Shown here in pieces: positions 1 to 6,165 of a DNA stretch of 6,889 nucleotides (its first letter is position 1; each line of letters opens with the position of its first letter). A model generated the notes under the pieces. It saw only the letters and a program-made list of their open reading frames with translations. It was not told the origin of the DNA and did no database searches. A program made the position numbers and the translations under genes. This DNA comes from DASRZM01 sp035686365 (GTDB taxonomy: Bacteria; Pseudomonadota; Gammaproteobacteria; Xanthomonadales; Xanthomonadaceae), in the NCBI GenBank assembly GCA_035686365.1, contig DASRZM010000082.1, positions 1 through 6,889 on the forward strand, in the 5' to 3' direction.

Positions 1-22
1 CCCCCGCCGCCCCCCCCCCCCG
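1..22. other. Poly-C low-complexity contig edge
   Basis: The first 22 bases are almost entirely C, including an 11-base C run at 11-21, and run straight into a degraded REP-like repeat. Read on the minus strand this is a G tract that follows recognisable sequence. That is how reads from two-colour sequencing chemistry decay at their ends, so I infer a low-quality assembly terminus rather than a biological feature. A genuine G/C homopolymer cannot be excluded. No gene can be placed here. Confidence 0.6.
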
Positions 23-44
23 GCGCCCACCGCCCGCTCCTACG
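23..44 (-). repeat. Degenerate REP-like element, inverted copy
   Basis: On the minus strand this begins CGTAGGAGCGGGC, the same head and first stem arm as the better-preserved copies elsewhere in the window (CGTGGGAGCGGGC), with one A/G difference in the head. The expected loop CAT and second arm GCCCGC are replaced by GGT and GGGCGC, so the palindrome is broken just where the poly-C edge begins. It faces the copy at 61-87 head to head across a 16-nt spacer. The degradation may be real or may be a sequence error at the contig end. Confidence 0.5.
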
Positions 45-60
45 AGGCTCCCCGAAGCGG

Positions 61-87
61 CGTGGGAGCGGCCCATGGCCGCGATCG
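61..87 (+). repeat. REP-like palindromic element, 3' of ngg
   Basis: This 27-nt element starts with CGTGGGAGCG and contains the hairpin GCGGCC-CAT-GGCCGC followed by GATCG. It matches the copy at 3812-3838 at 25 of 27 positions. The two differences are a C/G exchange at symmetric stem positions, so pairing is kept. It begins 13 nt beyond the ngg stop codon, so it would lie in the 3' untranslated part of the asnO-ngg transcript. There it could act as a 3' stabiliser or weak terminator; there is no U tract. GTGGG-headed palindromes of this type resemble the REP sequences of Pseudomonas and related bacteria that are mobilised by RAYT transposases. Confidence 0.75.
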
Positions 88-100
88 CCATGCGGGAACC

Positions 101-1867
101 TCAGTCCGAAGCGGCCTCCCGCGGCGCACCCGAGCGGGCGAACAGCAGGTCCACGAAACGCTCGGCCGTGGGCTGCGGCTCGTGGTTGGCCAGGCCGGGC
201 CGCTCGTTGGCTTCGATGAACACATAGTCGGGCCGCGCCGGCGACTGGACGATGAAGTCGATGCCCACCACCGGGATGCCGATGGCGGTCGCGATCGCGA
301 CCGCCGCCTCCGCCAGCTCCGGGTGCACGGTGTCGGTGACGTCGTGCAGGGTGCCGCCGGTATGCAGGTTGGCTGTACGCCGCACGCGGATCTCGACACC
401 GGCATCGGGGACGTCCTCGAGGCGGTAGCCTGCGTCGGACACGCAGCGCCGGGTTTCGCCGTCGAGCGGAATGCGCGACTCGCCCCCGGTGGCCGCCGCA
501 CGCCGCCGGCTCTGGCGTTCGATCAGCTCGCGCACGCTGGTGCGACCATCGCCCACGACGGTCGCCGGGCGACGCAGCGCCGCCGCCACCAGTGCGTAGT
601 CGATCACCACCAGCCGCAGGTCGTCGCCCTCCACGAACTGCTCCACCAGCACGCGGTCGCACAGGCGGCGCGCCAGCTCGATGGCGGCCTCGGCTCCCTC
701 GACACTGGTCACGCCGACGGTGACGCCACGGCCCTGCTCGCCGCGCGCCGGCTTGACCACGACCGCGCCGTGCTCAGCCAGGAAGCGGCGCAGACCGACC
801 GGGTCCGCCGCCTCGATCTGCGCCGGCACCCTGAGCCCGGCGCGCTCGACCAGCCGCCGCGTCACCGCCTTGTCGTCGCAGATGCTCACGGCCACCCCGG
901 AGGTCAGCTCCGAGAGCGACTCGCGGCACAGCACGCTGCGTCCGCCCCAGTTGAGCCGGAAGAAGCCGCCCTCGGCATCGACGATCTCGGCCGCGATGCC
1001 GCGGCGGCGCGCCTCGTCCACGATGATCTGCGCGTACGGGTTCAGGCCCTCGTCCAGCTCCGGGCCGGTGAACAGCTTCTCGTTGATCGGATTCTTGCGC
1101 TTGACCGCGTACACCGGCACGCGCTTGAAGCCGAGCTTCTCGTACAGCGCGATCGCCGGTTCGTTGTCGTGCAGCACCGACAGGTCCATGCAGGCCAGTG
1201 CCTGCGCCGCGAAATGCTCGGCCAGCGCGCGCACCAGCGCCTCGCCGATGCCCGGCTGCGAGGCGGTGGGGTCCACCGCCAGGCACCACAGCGAGCTGCC
1301 CTTCTGCGGGTCGCCGAACGCGCGTACGTGGTTGATCCCGGTGACGGTGCCGATGACCTCTCCGGTGGCCGGGTTCTCCGCGACCAGGTAGGTCAGTGCG
1401 CGCGAGCCGCGGCGCGACCAGAAGAAGTCCGGCGGCACCGCAACCATGCCCAGCGTCGCGTACAGACGGTTCGCCGCCTCGGCGTCGTCGGCAGTGCACA
1501 GCCGCCGGACGAAGTATCCGCGCGGGGCCGCGCGCTGGGCGCGGTAGGTGGACAGGTCCAGACGATAGGTGTGCGAGGGATCCAGGAACAGATCCTGCGG
1601 CGCCGCGGCCAGCAACACGTGTGGCTCGGGCACGTAGAAGGCGATGTCGCGCCGGTCGGTGCCTTCCTCGCGCATCGCCGCAGCCAGGGTCTCGACGTCA
1701 TCGAAGGTATGCGCGAACAGCAGCCGGCCCCAGCCGCAGTCGATCCATGCGTTGCGCTGCGGGCGGTCCTCGCCGCGATCGAAACCGGCCCGCAGCCTGG
1801 GTTCGCGCAGGCGCTCGAGGCGGTGTGCATAGCGCCCGCGGGGTCGTCGTGTGGTCTTTTCGTTCAT
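101..1867 (-). CDS. ngg: N-acetylglutaminylglutamine synthetase (GNAT + ATP-grasp)
   Basis: This 588-aa cytosolic fusion enzyme is expected to acetylate glutamine and then join N-acetylglutamine to a second glutamine using ATP. That is the first half of synthesis of the osmoprotectant dipeptide NAGGN. The N-terminal part carries a GNAT acetyltransferase domain at about residues 118-260, with a reduced acetyl-CoA loop QPGIGEAL (204-211) and the typical DNEPAIALYEKLGF segment (234-247). An ATP-grasp ligase domain follows at about 330-580: a VVVKPARGEQGRGV loop with Lys372, VEQFVEGDDLRLV (408-420), and metal-site segments GIDFIV (535-540) and FIEANERPGL (550-559). The open frame extends upstream to 2035, but that extension lies inside asnO. 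The ATG at 1867, 4 nt after the asnO stop and preceded by TGAGG overlapping that stop, is the better start and implies translational coupling. Length and domain order match the family described as trio_acet_GNAT (TIGR03103). Confidence 0.9.
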   Translation of the reverse strand: MNEKTTRRPRGRYAHRLERLREPRLRAGFDRGEDRPQRNAWIDCGWGRLLFAHTFDDVETLAAAMREEGTDRRDIAFYVPEPHVLLAAAPQDLFLDPSHTYRLDLSTYRAQRAAPRGYFVRRLCTADDAEAANRLYATLGMVAVPPDFFWSRRGSRALTYLVAENPATGEVIGTVTGINHVRAFGDPQKGSSLWCLAVDPTASQPGIGEALVRALAEHFAAQALACMDLSVLHDNEPAIALYEKLGFKRVPVYAVKRKNPINEKLFTGPELDEGLNPYAQIIVDEARRRGIAAEIVDAEGGFFRLNWGGRSVLCRESLSELTSGVAVSICDDKAVTRRLVERAGLRVPAQIEAADPVGLRRFLAEHGAVVVKPARGEQGRGVTVGVTSVEGAEAAIELARRLCDRVLVEQFVEGDDLRLVVIDYALVAAALRRPATVVGDGRTSVRELIERQSRRRAAATGGESRIPLDGETRRCVSDAGYRLEDVPDAGVEIRVRRTANLHTGGTLHDVTDTVHPELAEAAVAIATAIGIPVVGIDFIVQSPARPDYVFIEANERPGLANHEPQPTAERFVDLLFARSGAPREAASD

Positions 1868-1871
1868 CGCC

Positions 1872-3647
1872 TCAGATCCGGTGCTGCTGCAGCCAAAGCT
1901 CCAGCAGTCCGACCTGCCACAGCTCCGACCCGCGCAGCGGCGTGATGTGGTCGCGTGGTGCCGCCAGCAGGCGGTCGAGGTAGTCCTGGCGGTACAGGCC
2001 GCGGCCGCGCGCGGCCCGGGAACCGAGTGCGTCACGGACCATCTCCAGGTACGGCCCCTCCAGGTACTTGAGCGCCGGCACCGGGAAATAGCCCTTCTTG
2101 CGGTCGATGACCTCGCGCGGCAGGACGCGACGGGCGACGGTCTTGAGCACGCCCTTGCCGCCGTCGCCCAGCTTGTGCGATGCCGGGATGCGCGCGGCCA
2201 GCTCCACCAGCTCGTGGTCCAGGAACGGAACCCGCGCCTCCAGCCCGAAGGCCATGGTCATGTTGTCCACGCGCTTGACCGGATCGTCCACCAGCATCAC
2301 GGTCGAATCCAGCCTCAGCGCCTTGTCCACCGCCGCCTCGGCCCCCGGACGGGCGAAGTGGGCGGCGACGTAGTCGTGGCTGACGTCGTTCGGATACAGG
2401 TGCCCGGGCGCCAGCTGTCCGGCCAGCACCGCGTGGCTGCGGTCGAAGAAGGCCTGCTGGTAGGCCGCGACCGGATCGTGCGCGCCATCGACCTTCGGGT
2501 ACCAGTGGTAGCCGGCAAACACCTCGTCCGCGCCCTGCCCGCTCTGGACGACCTTGACGTGCTGGGAAACGCGCTGGGACAGCAGGTAGAAGCCGACGTT
2601 GTCGTAGGACACCATCGGCTCGCTCATGGCCTGGATGGTCGTGGGCAGGGCATCGAGCAGCTCGCTGGAGGGCACCGGAATCCTGTGATGGATGGTGCCG
2701 TAACGCTCGGCGACCAGGTCCGAGTACTGGAACTCGTCGCCGGACTCGCCGTGTACGCTCTCGAAGCCGACCGAGAACGTGTTCAGGTGTTCCACGCCCA
2801 TCTCGGCCAGCAGGGCCACGATCAGGGACGAGTCCACGCCGCCGGAGAGCAGCACGCCGACCGGCACGTCGGCCACCGTGCGGCGCTTGACCGCGAGGCG
2901 CAGGGCCTCGAGAACGCGGTCGGCCCAGGCCTCGTGGTCGAGGCCGCGCTCGTCCGCGGGGGTGCCGAACCGAAGCTCCCAGTAGTGATGGTCGCGGTGG
3001 CTGCCGTCGCTGCCCACGACCCGCACCGTGGCCGGTGGCAGCTTGCGCACGCCATTGAGGATCGTGCGCGGCGGCGGCACCACCGAGTGGAAGCTCATGT
3101 AGTGATGCAGCGCGACATGGTCGATCGAGGTGTCAAAGTCCCCGGCCGCCAGCAGCGCCGGCAGCGAGGACGCGAAGCGCATGCGCTTTTTCGTCTCGGC
3201 GTAGTACAGCGGCTTGATGCCGAAGCGATCGCGGGCCAGCGCGAACCGGCCGCTGTCCCGCTCGTACACGGCGAAGGCGAACATGCCGTGGAATCGCTCC
3301 ACGCAGCGCTCGCTCCATGCATGCCAAGCCTTGAGCACGACCTCGGTGTCGCCGTGCGAGAAGAACGCGTAGCCCAGGGCCTGCAGTTCCTCACGCAGCT
3401 CGCGGTAGTTGTAGATGCAGCCGTTGAACACGACCGTCAACCCGAGCGCGGCGTCGAACATCGGCTGGGCGGCCGCGTCGGACAGGTCGATGATCCTGAG
3501 CCGCCGGTGGCCGAACGCGTAGCGCCCGTATCCCACCGCGCCGCCGGCATCGGGCCCGCGGGCGACCATCGCATCCATCATGCGCGCGACCGCTGCACGG
3601 TCGGCATCGGCCTCGTCGAAGCGGACCTCGCCGCTGATTCCGCACAT
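1872..3647 (-). CDS. asnO: N-acetylglutaminylglutamine amidotransferase (asparagine synthetase-like)
   Basis: This 591-aa class II glutamine amidotransferase of the asparagine synthetase B type is expected to amidate the free carboxylate of N-acetylglutaminylglutamine, giving NAGGN. The N-terminal glutaminase domain starts MCGISG with the catalytic Cys2 exposed after Met removal. It has GHRRL (46-50), NGCIYNY (75-81) and GDTEV (99-103). The synthetase domain has the pyrophosphate loop SGGVDSS (268-274), SGQGADEVFAGY (369-380), DNMTMAFGLEARVPFLDHEL (461-480) and KKGYFPVP (517-524). By sequence alone it could pass for asnB. The NAGGN assignment rests on its tight coupling to ngg, the same asnO-ngg order known from Pseudomonas and Sinorhizobium, and a length like the trio_amidotrans family (TIGR03104). 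The ATG at 3647 is required because Cys2 must follow it, and it has a good Shine-Dalgarno sequence. In characterised bacteria the pathway is induced by high osmolarity. Confidence 0.88.
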   Translation of the reverse strand: MCGISGEVRFDEADADRAAVARMMDAMVARGPDAGGAVGYGRYAFGHRRLRIIDLSDAAAQPMFDAALGLTVVFNGCIYNYRELREELQALGYAFFSHGDTEVVLKAWHAWSERCVERFHGMFAFAVYERDSGRFALARDRFGIKPLYYAETKKRMRFASSLPALLAAGDFDTSIDHVALHHYMSFHSVVPPPRTILNGVRKLPPATVRVVGSDGSHRDHHYWELRFGTPADERGLDHEAWADRVLEALRLAVKRRTVADVPVGVLLSGGVDSSLIVALLAEMGVEHLNTFSVGFESVHGESGDEFQYSDLVAERYGTIHHRIPVPSSELLDALPTTIQAMSEPMVSYDNVGFYLLSQRVSQHVKVVQSGQGADEVFAGYHWYPKVDGAHDPVAAYQQAFFDRSHAVLAGQLAPGHLYPNDVSHDYVAAHFARPGAEAAVDKALRLDSTVMLVDDPVKRVDNMTMAFGLEARVPFLDHELVELAARIPASHKLGDGGKGVLKTVARRVLPREVIDRKKGYFPVPALKYLEGPYLEMVRDALGSRAARGRGLYRQDYLDRLLAAPRDHITPLRGSELWQVGLLELWLQQHRI

Positions 3648-3656
3648 CGGCGTCTG

Positions 3657-3664
3657 TCACCTCT
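3657..3664 (-). promoter_or_regulatory. Shine-Dalgarno of asnO
   Basis: On the minus strand AGAGGTGA lies 9 nt before the asnO ATG. It closely matches the anti-Shine-Dalgarno consensus and supports the start at 3647. It is the clearest ribosome binding site in the window; the patatin gene and ngg lack one of this quality. Confidence 0.7.
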
Positions 3665-3687
3665 GGGATGCAACGGGCAGACTGCGT

Positions 3688-3696
3688 ATTGTCGCA
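3688..3696 (-). promoter_or_regulatory. Candidate extended -10 promoter for asnO-ngg
   Basis: On the minus strand TGC-GACAAT forms an extended -10 element (TGN plus a hexamer matching 4 of 6 of TATAAT). It would start transcription near 3681 and leave a leader of about 34 nt that includes the Shine-Dalgarno site. No convincing -35 hexamer is seen at 16-18 nt spacing, so the promoter may be activator-dependent or use another sigma factor, as could suit an osmotically induced operon. This is a motif match only. Confidence 0.28.
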
Positions 3697-3750
3697 TAGA
3701 CGGATGTGAGAGCCCTGTCGCACCGATGCGTCCGGCGCTGCCTGCGCGGC

Positions 3751-3778
3751 AATCGCGGGCATGGCCCGCTCCCACACG
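3751..3778 (-). repeat. REP-like palindromic element, inverted copy
   Basis: Read on the minus strand this has the head CGTGTGGGAGC, the hairpin GCGGGC-CAT-GCCCGC and the tail GATT. The stem is identical to that of the direct copy at 3812-3838, and the two face each other head to head with 33 nt between them. It sits in the short intergenic region between divergent genes, upstream of the asnO candidate promoter. Confidence 0.75.
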
Positions 3779-3800
3779 ACCAAGCCGCGGCCTCGATGTG

Positions 3801-3838
3801 CGTCGGAGCGTCGTGGGAGCGGGCCATGCCCGCGATCG
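3801..3838 (+). repeat. REP-like palindromic element with duplicated head
   Basis: The full element at 3812-3838 has head CGTGGGAGCG, hairpin GCGGGC-CAT-GCCCGC and tail GATCG. Immediately before it, at 3801-3810, lies CGTCGGAGCG, a near copy of the head with one mismatch, so the head is tandemly repeated with an 11-nt period. With the inverted copy at 3751-3778 it forms a paired REP unit lying between two divergent transcription units. Confidence 0.72.
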
Positions 3839-3851
3839 GCTGACCGCACCG

Positions 3852-3879
3852 TCCACAGGTGTCGCAGTCTTGCTACGCT
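3852..3879 (+). promoter_or_regulatory. Candidate promoter of the patatin gene
   Basis: A -35-like TCCACA (3852-3857, 4 of 6 of TTGACA) is followed 16 nt later by TACGCT (3874-3879), which is preceded by TGC to make an extended -10. Transcription would start near 3886, leaving only about 16 nt before the ATG. This agrees with the absence of a strong Shine-Dalgarno sequence. The motifs are weak and were found by eye. Confidence 0.35.
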
Positions 3880-3901
3880 GCGCGCCGGTCGACACCGAAC
3901 C

Positions 3902-6124
3902 ATGACCATGCCCCGGCTGGTGATCCCGCTGCTGCTGCTCGTCGCCCTCGCCGTACCGGCTGCCGCCCGCGCGCAGGACGACGTACCCGGGGGCATCGGC
4001 CTGGTCCTGGGCGGGGGCGGCGCCCGCGGAGCCGCCCATATCGGTGTGCTCAAGGTGCTCGAGCGCGAGCGCATCCCGGTCCACTACGTGGCCGGTACCA
4101 GCATGGGGGCCATGGTTGGCGGCCTGTACGCCGCCGGTTACTCGCCGGAGGAGATCGAGGGCGTCGTCTCCCAGCTCGACTGGAAGGAATTGCTCAGCGA
4201 TGCGCCATCACGCGAATCGATCCCGATGCGCCGCAAGGAAGAGGACCTGCGCTTTCTGCTGGACCTGAACCTGGGCGTGCGCGACCGCAGCATCCAGTTT
4301 CCGCGCGGACTGCTGCAGGGACAGAAATTGCTGCTGCTGCTGCGACGGCTGCTGCTGCCCGTCTGGCGGATCGAGGACTTCGACGATCTGGCGATCCCGT
4401 TCCGGTGCGTGGCCACCGACATCGGTACCGGCAAGCCTGTTGTGTTCGACTCCGGCGACCTTGCGCTGGCGGTGCGCGCCAGCCTCTCGGTGCCGGGCGT
4501 GCTCTCGCCGCTGAACGTCGAGGGCACGCTGCTGGTGGACGGCGGCCTCGTCGAGCAGGTGCCGATCGGGGTGGCCCGCGCCATGGGTGCCGACCGCATC
4601 ATCGCAATCGACCTCACCGAGCCGCTGCTGCCGGAGTCCGAGCTCAGCTCGCCGGTCCAGGTCACGCTGCAGATGATCACGATCATGATGAAGCAGCGCA
4701 CCGCCGAACAGCTGCAGGCGCTCGGCGAGGGCGACCTGCTGATCGTCCCGACACTCGAGGGCATGGCCAGCTCGGATTTCGCGAACATGGCCGAGGCCGT
4801 GGCGTTGGGCGAACGCGCTGCACAGGCACAGGTCGAGCAGCTGCGCCGCTATGCGGTGGACGAGGCGACCTACGCCGACTGGAAAGCGCGGCACCGCCGT
4901 CGGGATTTCGACGCGCCGCTGGTCGAGTTCCTCGACGTGGTCACGCGCGAGAGCGGGACCGCAGGCTACGTCCAGAACCAGCTCGAACGCCGGGTCGGTG
5001 AGCCGCTGCGGATCGACGCGCTGCGCGAGGACATCGACCGGGCATTCGGCCTGGGGACCTACGAGCGCATCGACTGGCGGCTGGTCGAGCACGAGGGCCG
5101 GACCGGGCTGCGCGTGACCCCGGTCGACAAGAGCTGGGGACCGACTTTCCTGGCTTTCGGTCTGGCCTTCAGCGACGACTTCAACGGCGACTCCAGCTAC
5201 CTGCTCACCGCCGAGTCCACGACCACCGGGATCAACCGCTACGGCGGCGAGTGGCGCAACCGGATCACCCTGGGCCAGCGCACCGGGTTCCGGACCGAGT
5301 TCTTCCAGCCCTTCGGCGGTGTCGGCCAGTACTTCGCGCAACCGTGGTTCGAATACGTGGCACTGCAGCAGCCGCTGGGCGAACCCGGCGCCCTGCTGGC
5401 CGAGTTCCGCATCTCGCGCCGCGAAGTCGGCCTGGAGTTCGGTTACGACCCGGTCCCGACGCTGCGCCTGTCCGCCGCACTGCTGCGCGGGCGCGACCAT
5501 GCCGCGCTGACCATCGGCGACCCCGAAGCGTTCCCGGAAGGCCTGGCCACGGACTACGCGGCTGCACGCGTGTCGGTGCTGCGCGACACCCTGGACAACG
5601 CCGAGTTTCCTTCCGGCGGCAGCCGCTTCCAGCTCGACCTGGTCGACTACGGCGAGTTGCTCGGGGGAGAAAGCGATGGCCAGGTTGTGGACCTGGTCTG
5701 GGACAAGGCGCTCGCGCGCGGCAACAGCCGGCTTCTGCTGGGCACGCGCCTGCATACCAGCTGGGGGGAGGTCGCCCTGATCCAGGAAGGCGGGGTGCTG
5801 GGCGGCTTCACCAATCTCTCGGGCTTCGGAGAACGGGCACTGTTCGGACCGCACGCGGCGCTGCTGCGCGGCGTCTACTACCAGCGCTTCGGCGATGCCG
5901 AATCGCTGTTCTCGGTGCCCGTATACGTCGGCGCCAGCCTCGAGGCGGGCAATGTGTGGGCCGAGCGCGACCAGGTGAGCCTGGAATCGCTGATCTTCGC
6001 CGGCAGCCTGTTCGTCGGCGTGGACACCGCATTCGGGCCGATCTTCCTGGGCTACGGCCATGCCGAAACCGGCGACAGCTCCTGGTACCTGAACTTCGGT
6101 TCGCTGCTGCGACCGCGACTGTAA
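3902..6124 (+). CDS. Patatin-like phospholipase with BamA-type barrel (PlpD-like, type Vd secretion)
   Basis: This 740-aa protein is predicted to be exported and to pair a lipid acyl hydrolase with its own outer membrane transporter. Residues 1-24 form a signal peptide (Leu/Val core, cleavage likely after AAARA). The patatin domain spans about 31-240: oxyanion-hole loop GGGGARG (37-43), nucleophile elbow GTSMG with Ser67, and catalytic Asp213 in DGG, so both members of the Ser-Asp dyad are present. A POTRA-like segment lies at about 345-408 (VQNQLERRVGEPLRIDALRE onward), and a C-terminal bacterial surface antigen barrel at about 413-740. This order matches PlpD of Pseudomonas aeruginosa. The barrel ends in ...LLRPRL rather than the usual terminal aromatic residue. 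The ATG at 3902 is chosen because the signal peptide begins there; an ATG at 3908 is almost equally possible, and the longer in-frame extension to 3761 is REP and promoter sequence. The gene is probably monocistronic. Likely substrates are phospholipids, not provable from sequence. Confidence 0.88.
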   Translation: MTMPRLVIPLLLLVALAVPAAARAQDDVPGGIGLVLGGGGARGAAHIGVLKVLERERIPVHYVAGTSMGAMVGGLYAAGYSPEEIEGVVSQLDWKELLSDAPSRESIPMRRKEEDLRFLLDLNLGVRDRSIQFPRGLLQGQKLLLLLRRLLLPVWRIEDFDDLAIPFRCVATDIGTGKPVVFDSGDLALAVRASLSVPGVLSPLNVEGTLLVDGGLVEQVPIGVARAMGADRIIAIDLTEPLLPESELSSPVQVTLQMITIMMKQRTAEQLQALGEGDLLIVPTLEGMASSDFANMAEAVALGERAAQAQVEQLRRYAVDEATYADWKARHRRRDFDAPLVEFLDVVTRESGTAGYVQNQLERRVGEPLRIDALREDIDRAFGLGTYERIDWRLVEHEGRTGLRVTPVDKSWGPTFLAFGLAFSDDFNGDSSYLLTAESTTTGINRYGGEWRNRITLGQRTGFRTEFFQPFGGVGQYFAQPWFEYVALQQPLGEPGALLAEFRISRREVGLEFGYDPVPTLRLSAALLRGRDHAALTIGDPEAFPEGLATDYAAARVSVLRDTLDNAEFPSGGSRFQLDLVDYGELLGGESDGQVVDLVWDKALARGNSRLLLGTRLHTSWGEVALIQEGGVLGGFTNLSGFGERALFGPHAALLRGVYYQRFGDAESLFSVPVYVGASLEAGNVWAERDQVSLESLIFAGSLFVGVDTAFGPIFLGYGHAETGDSSWYLNFGSLLRPRL

Positions 6125-6141
6125 CCGCCAGGCCCCTTCAT

Positions 6142-6165
6142 CGATCGCGGCCATGGGCCGCGATC
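6142..6165 (-). repeat. REP-related hairpin between convergent genes, possible terminator
   Basis: A perfect 10-bp inverted repeat GATCGCGGCC / GGCCGCGATC (6143-6152 and 6156-6165) flanks a 3-nt loop. It shares an exact 20-nt core with the REP copy at 68-87, on the opposite strand, but lacks the GTGGGAG head. Instead the GATC part occurs on both sides, making the stem longer. It lies 17 nt after the patatin stop, and its right arm contains two bases of the prmC stop codon. It could stop or stabilise both convergent transcripts. It lacks a U tract, so a classic intrinsic terminator is not supported. Confidence 0.6.

Noticed and set aside
1868..2035. In-frame upstream extension of ngg to 2035
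   Set aside because: It lies wholly inside the conserved 3' part of asnO and encodes a Ser/Arg/Thr/Cys-rich segment unlike the family. The ATG at 1867 gives the expected length.
3761..3901. In-frame N-terminal extension of the patatin gene
   Set aside because: It translates REP and promoter sequence and would place 47 residues before a clear signal peptide.
3648..3901. A small gene, RNA or CRISPR in the divergent intergenic region
   Set aside because: The region is accounted for by two REP copies and candidate promoters. There are no regularly spaced direct repeats with unique spacers, no tRNA-like folding, and no short frame with a good ribosome binding site.
62..3905. Two very long plus-strand open frames (62-1945 and 1851-3905) antisense to ngg and asnO
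   Set aside because: Their products are rich in Arg, His, Ala, Val and Gln with no recognisable domain, and they mirror the antisense frame of genes with strong motifs. Long antisense frames are expected at this GC content.
4328..4360. CTG-rich tract that could be a phase-variable microsatellite
   Set aside because: It encodes LLLLLRRLLLP within a helix of the patatin domain where related proteins also have Leu- and Arg-rich sequence. The repeat is short and interrupted, and trinucleotide slippage would not shift the frame.
4208..6154. 648-aa minus-strand frame opposite the patatin gene
   Set aside because: No domain is recognisable and the composition is typical of an antisense shadow; the plus strand carries the catalytic and barrel motifs.
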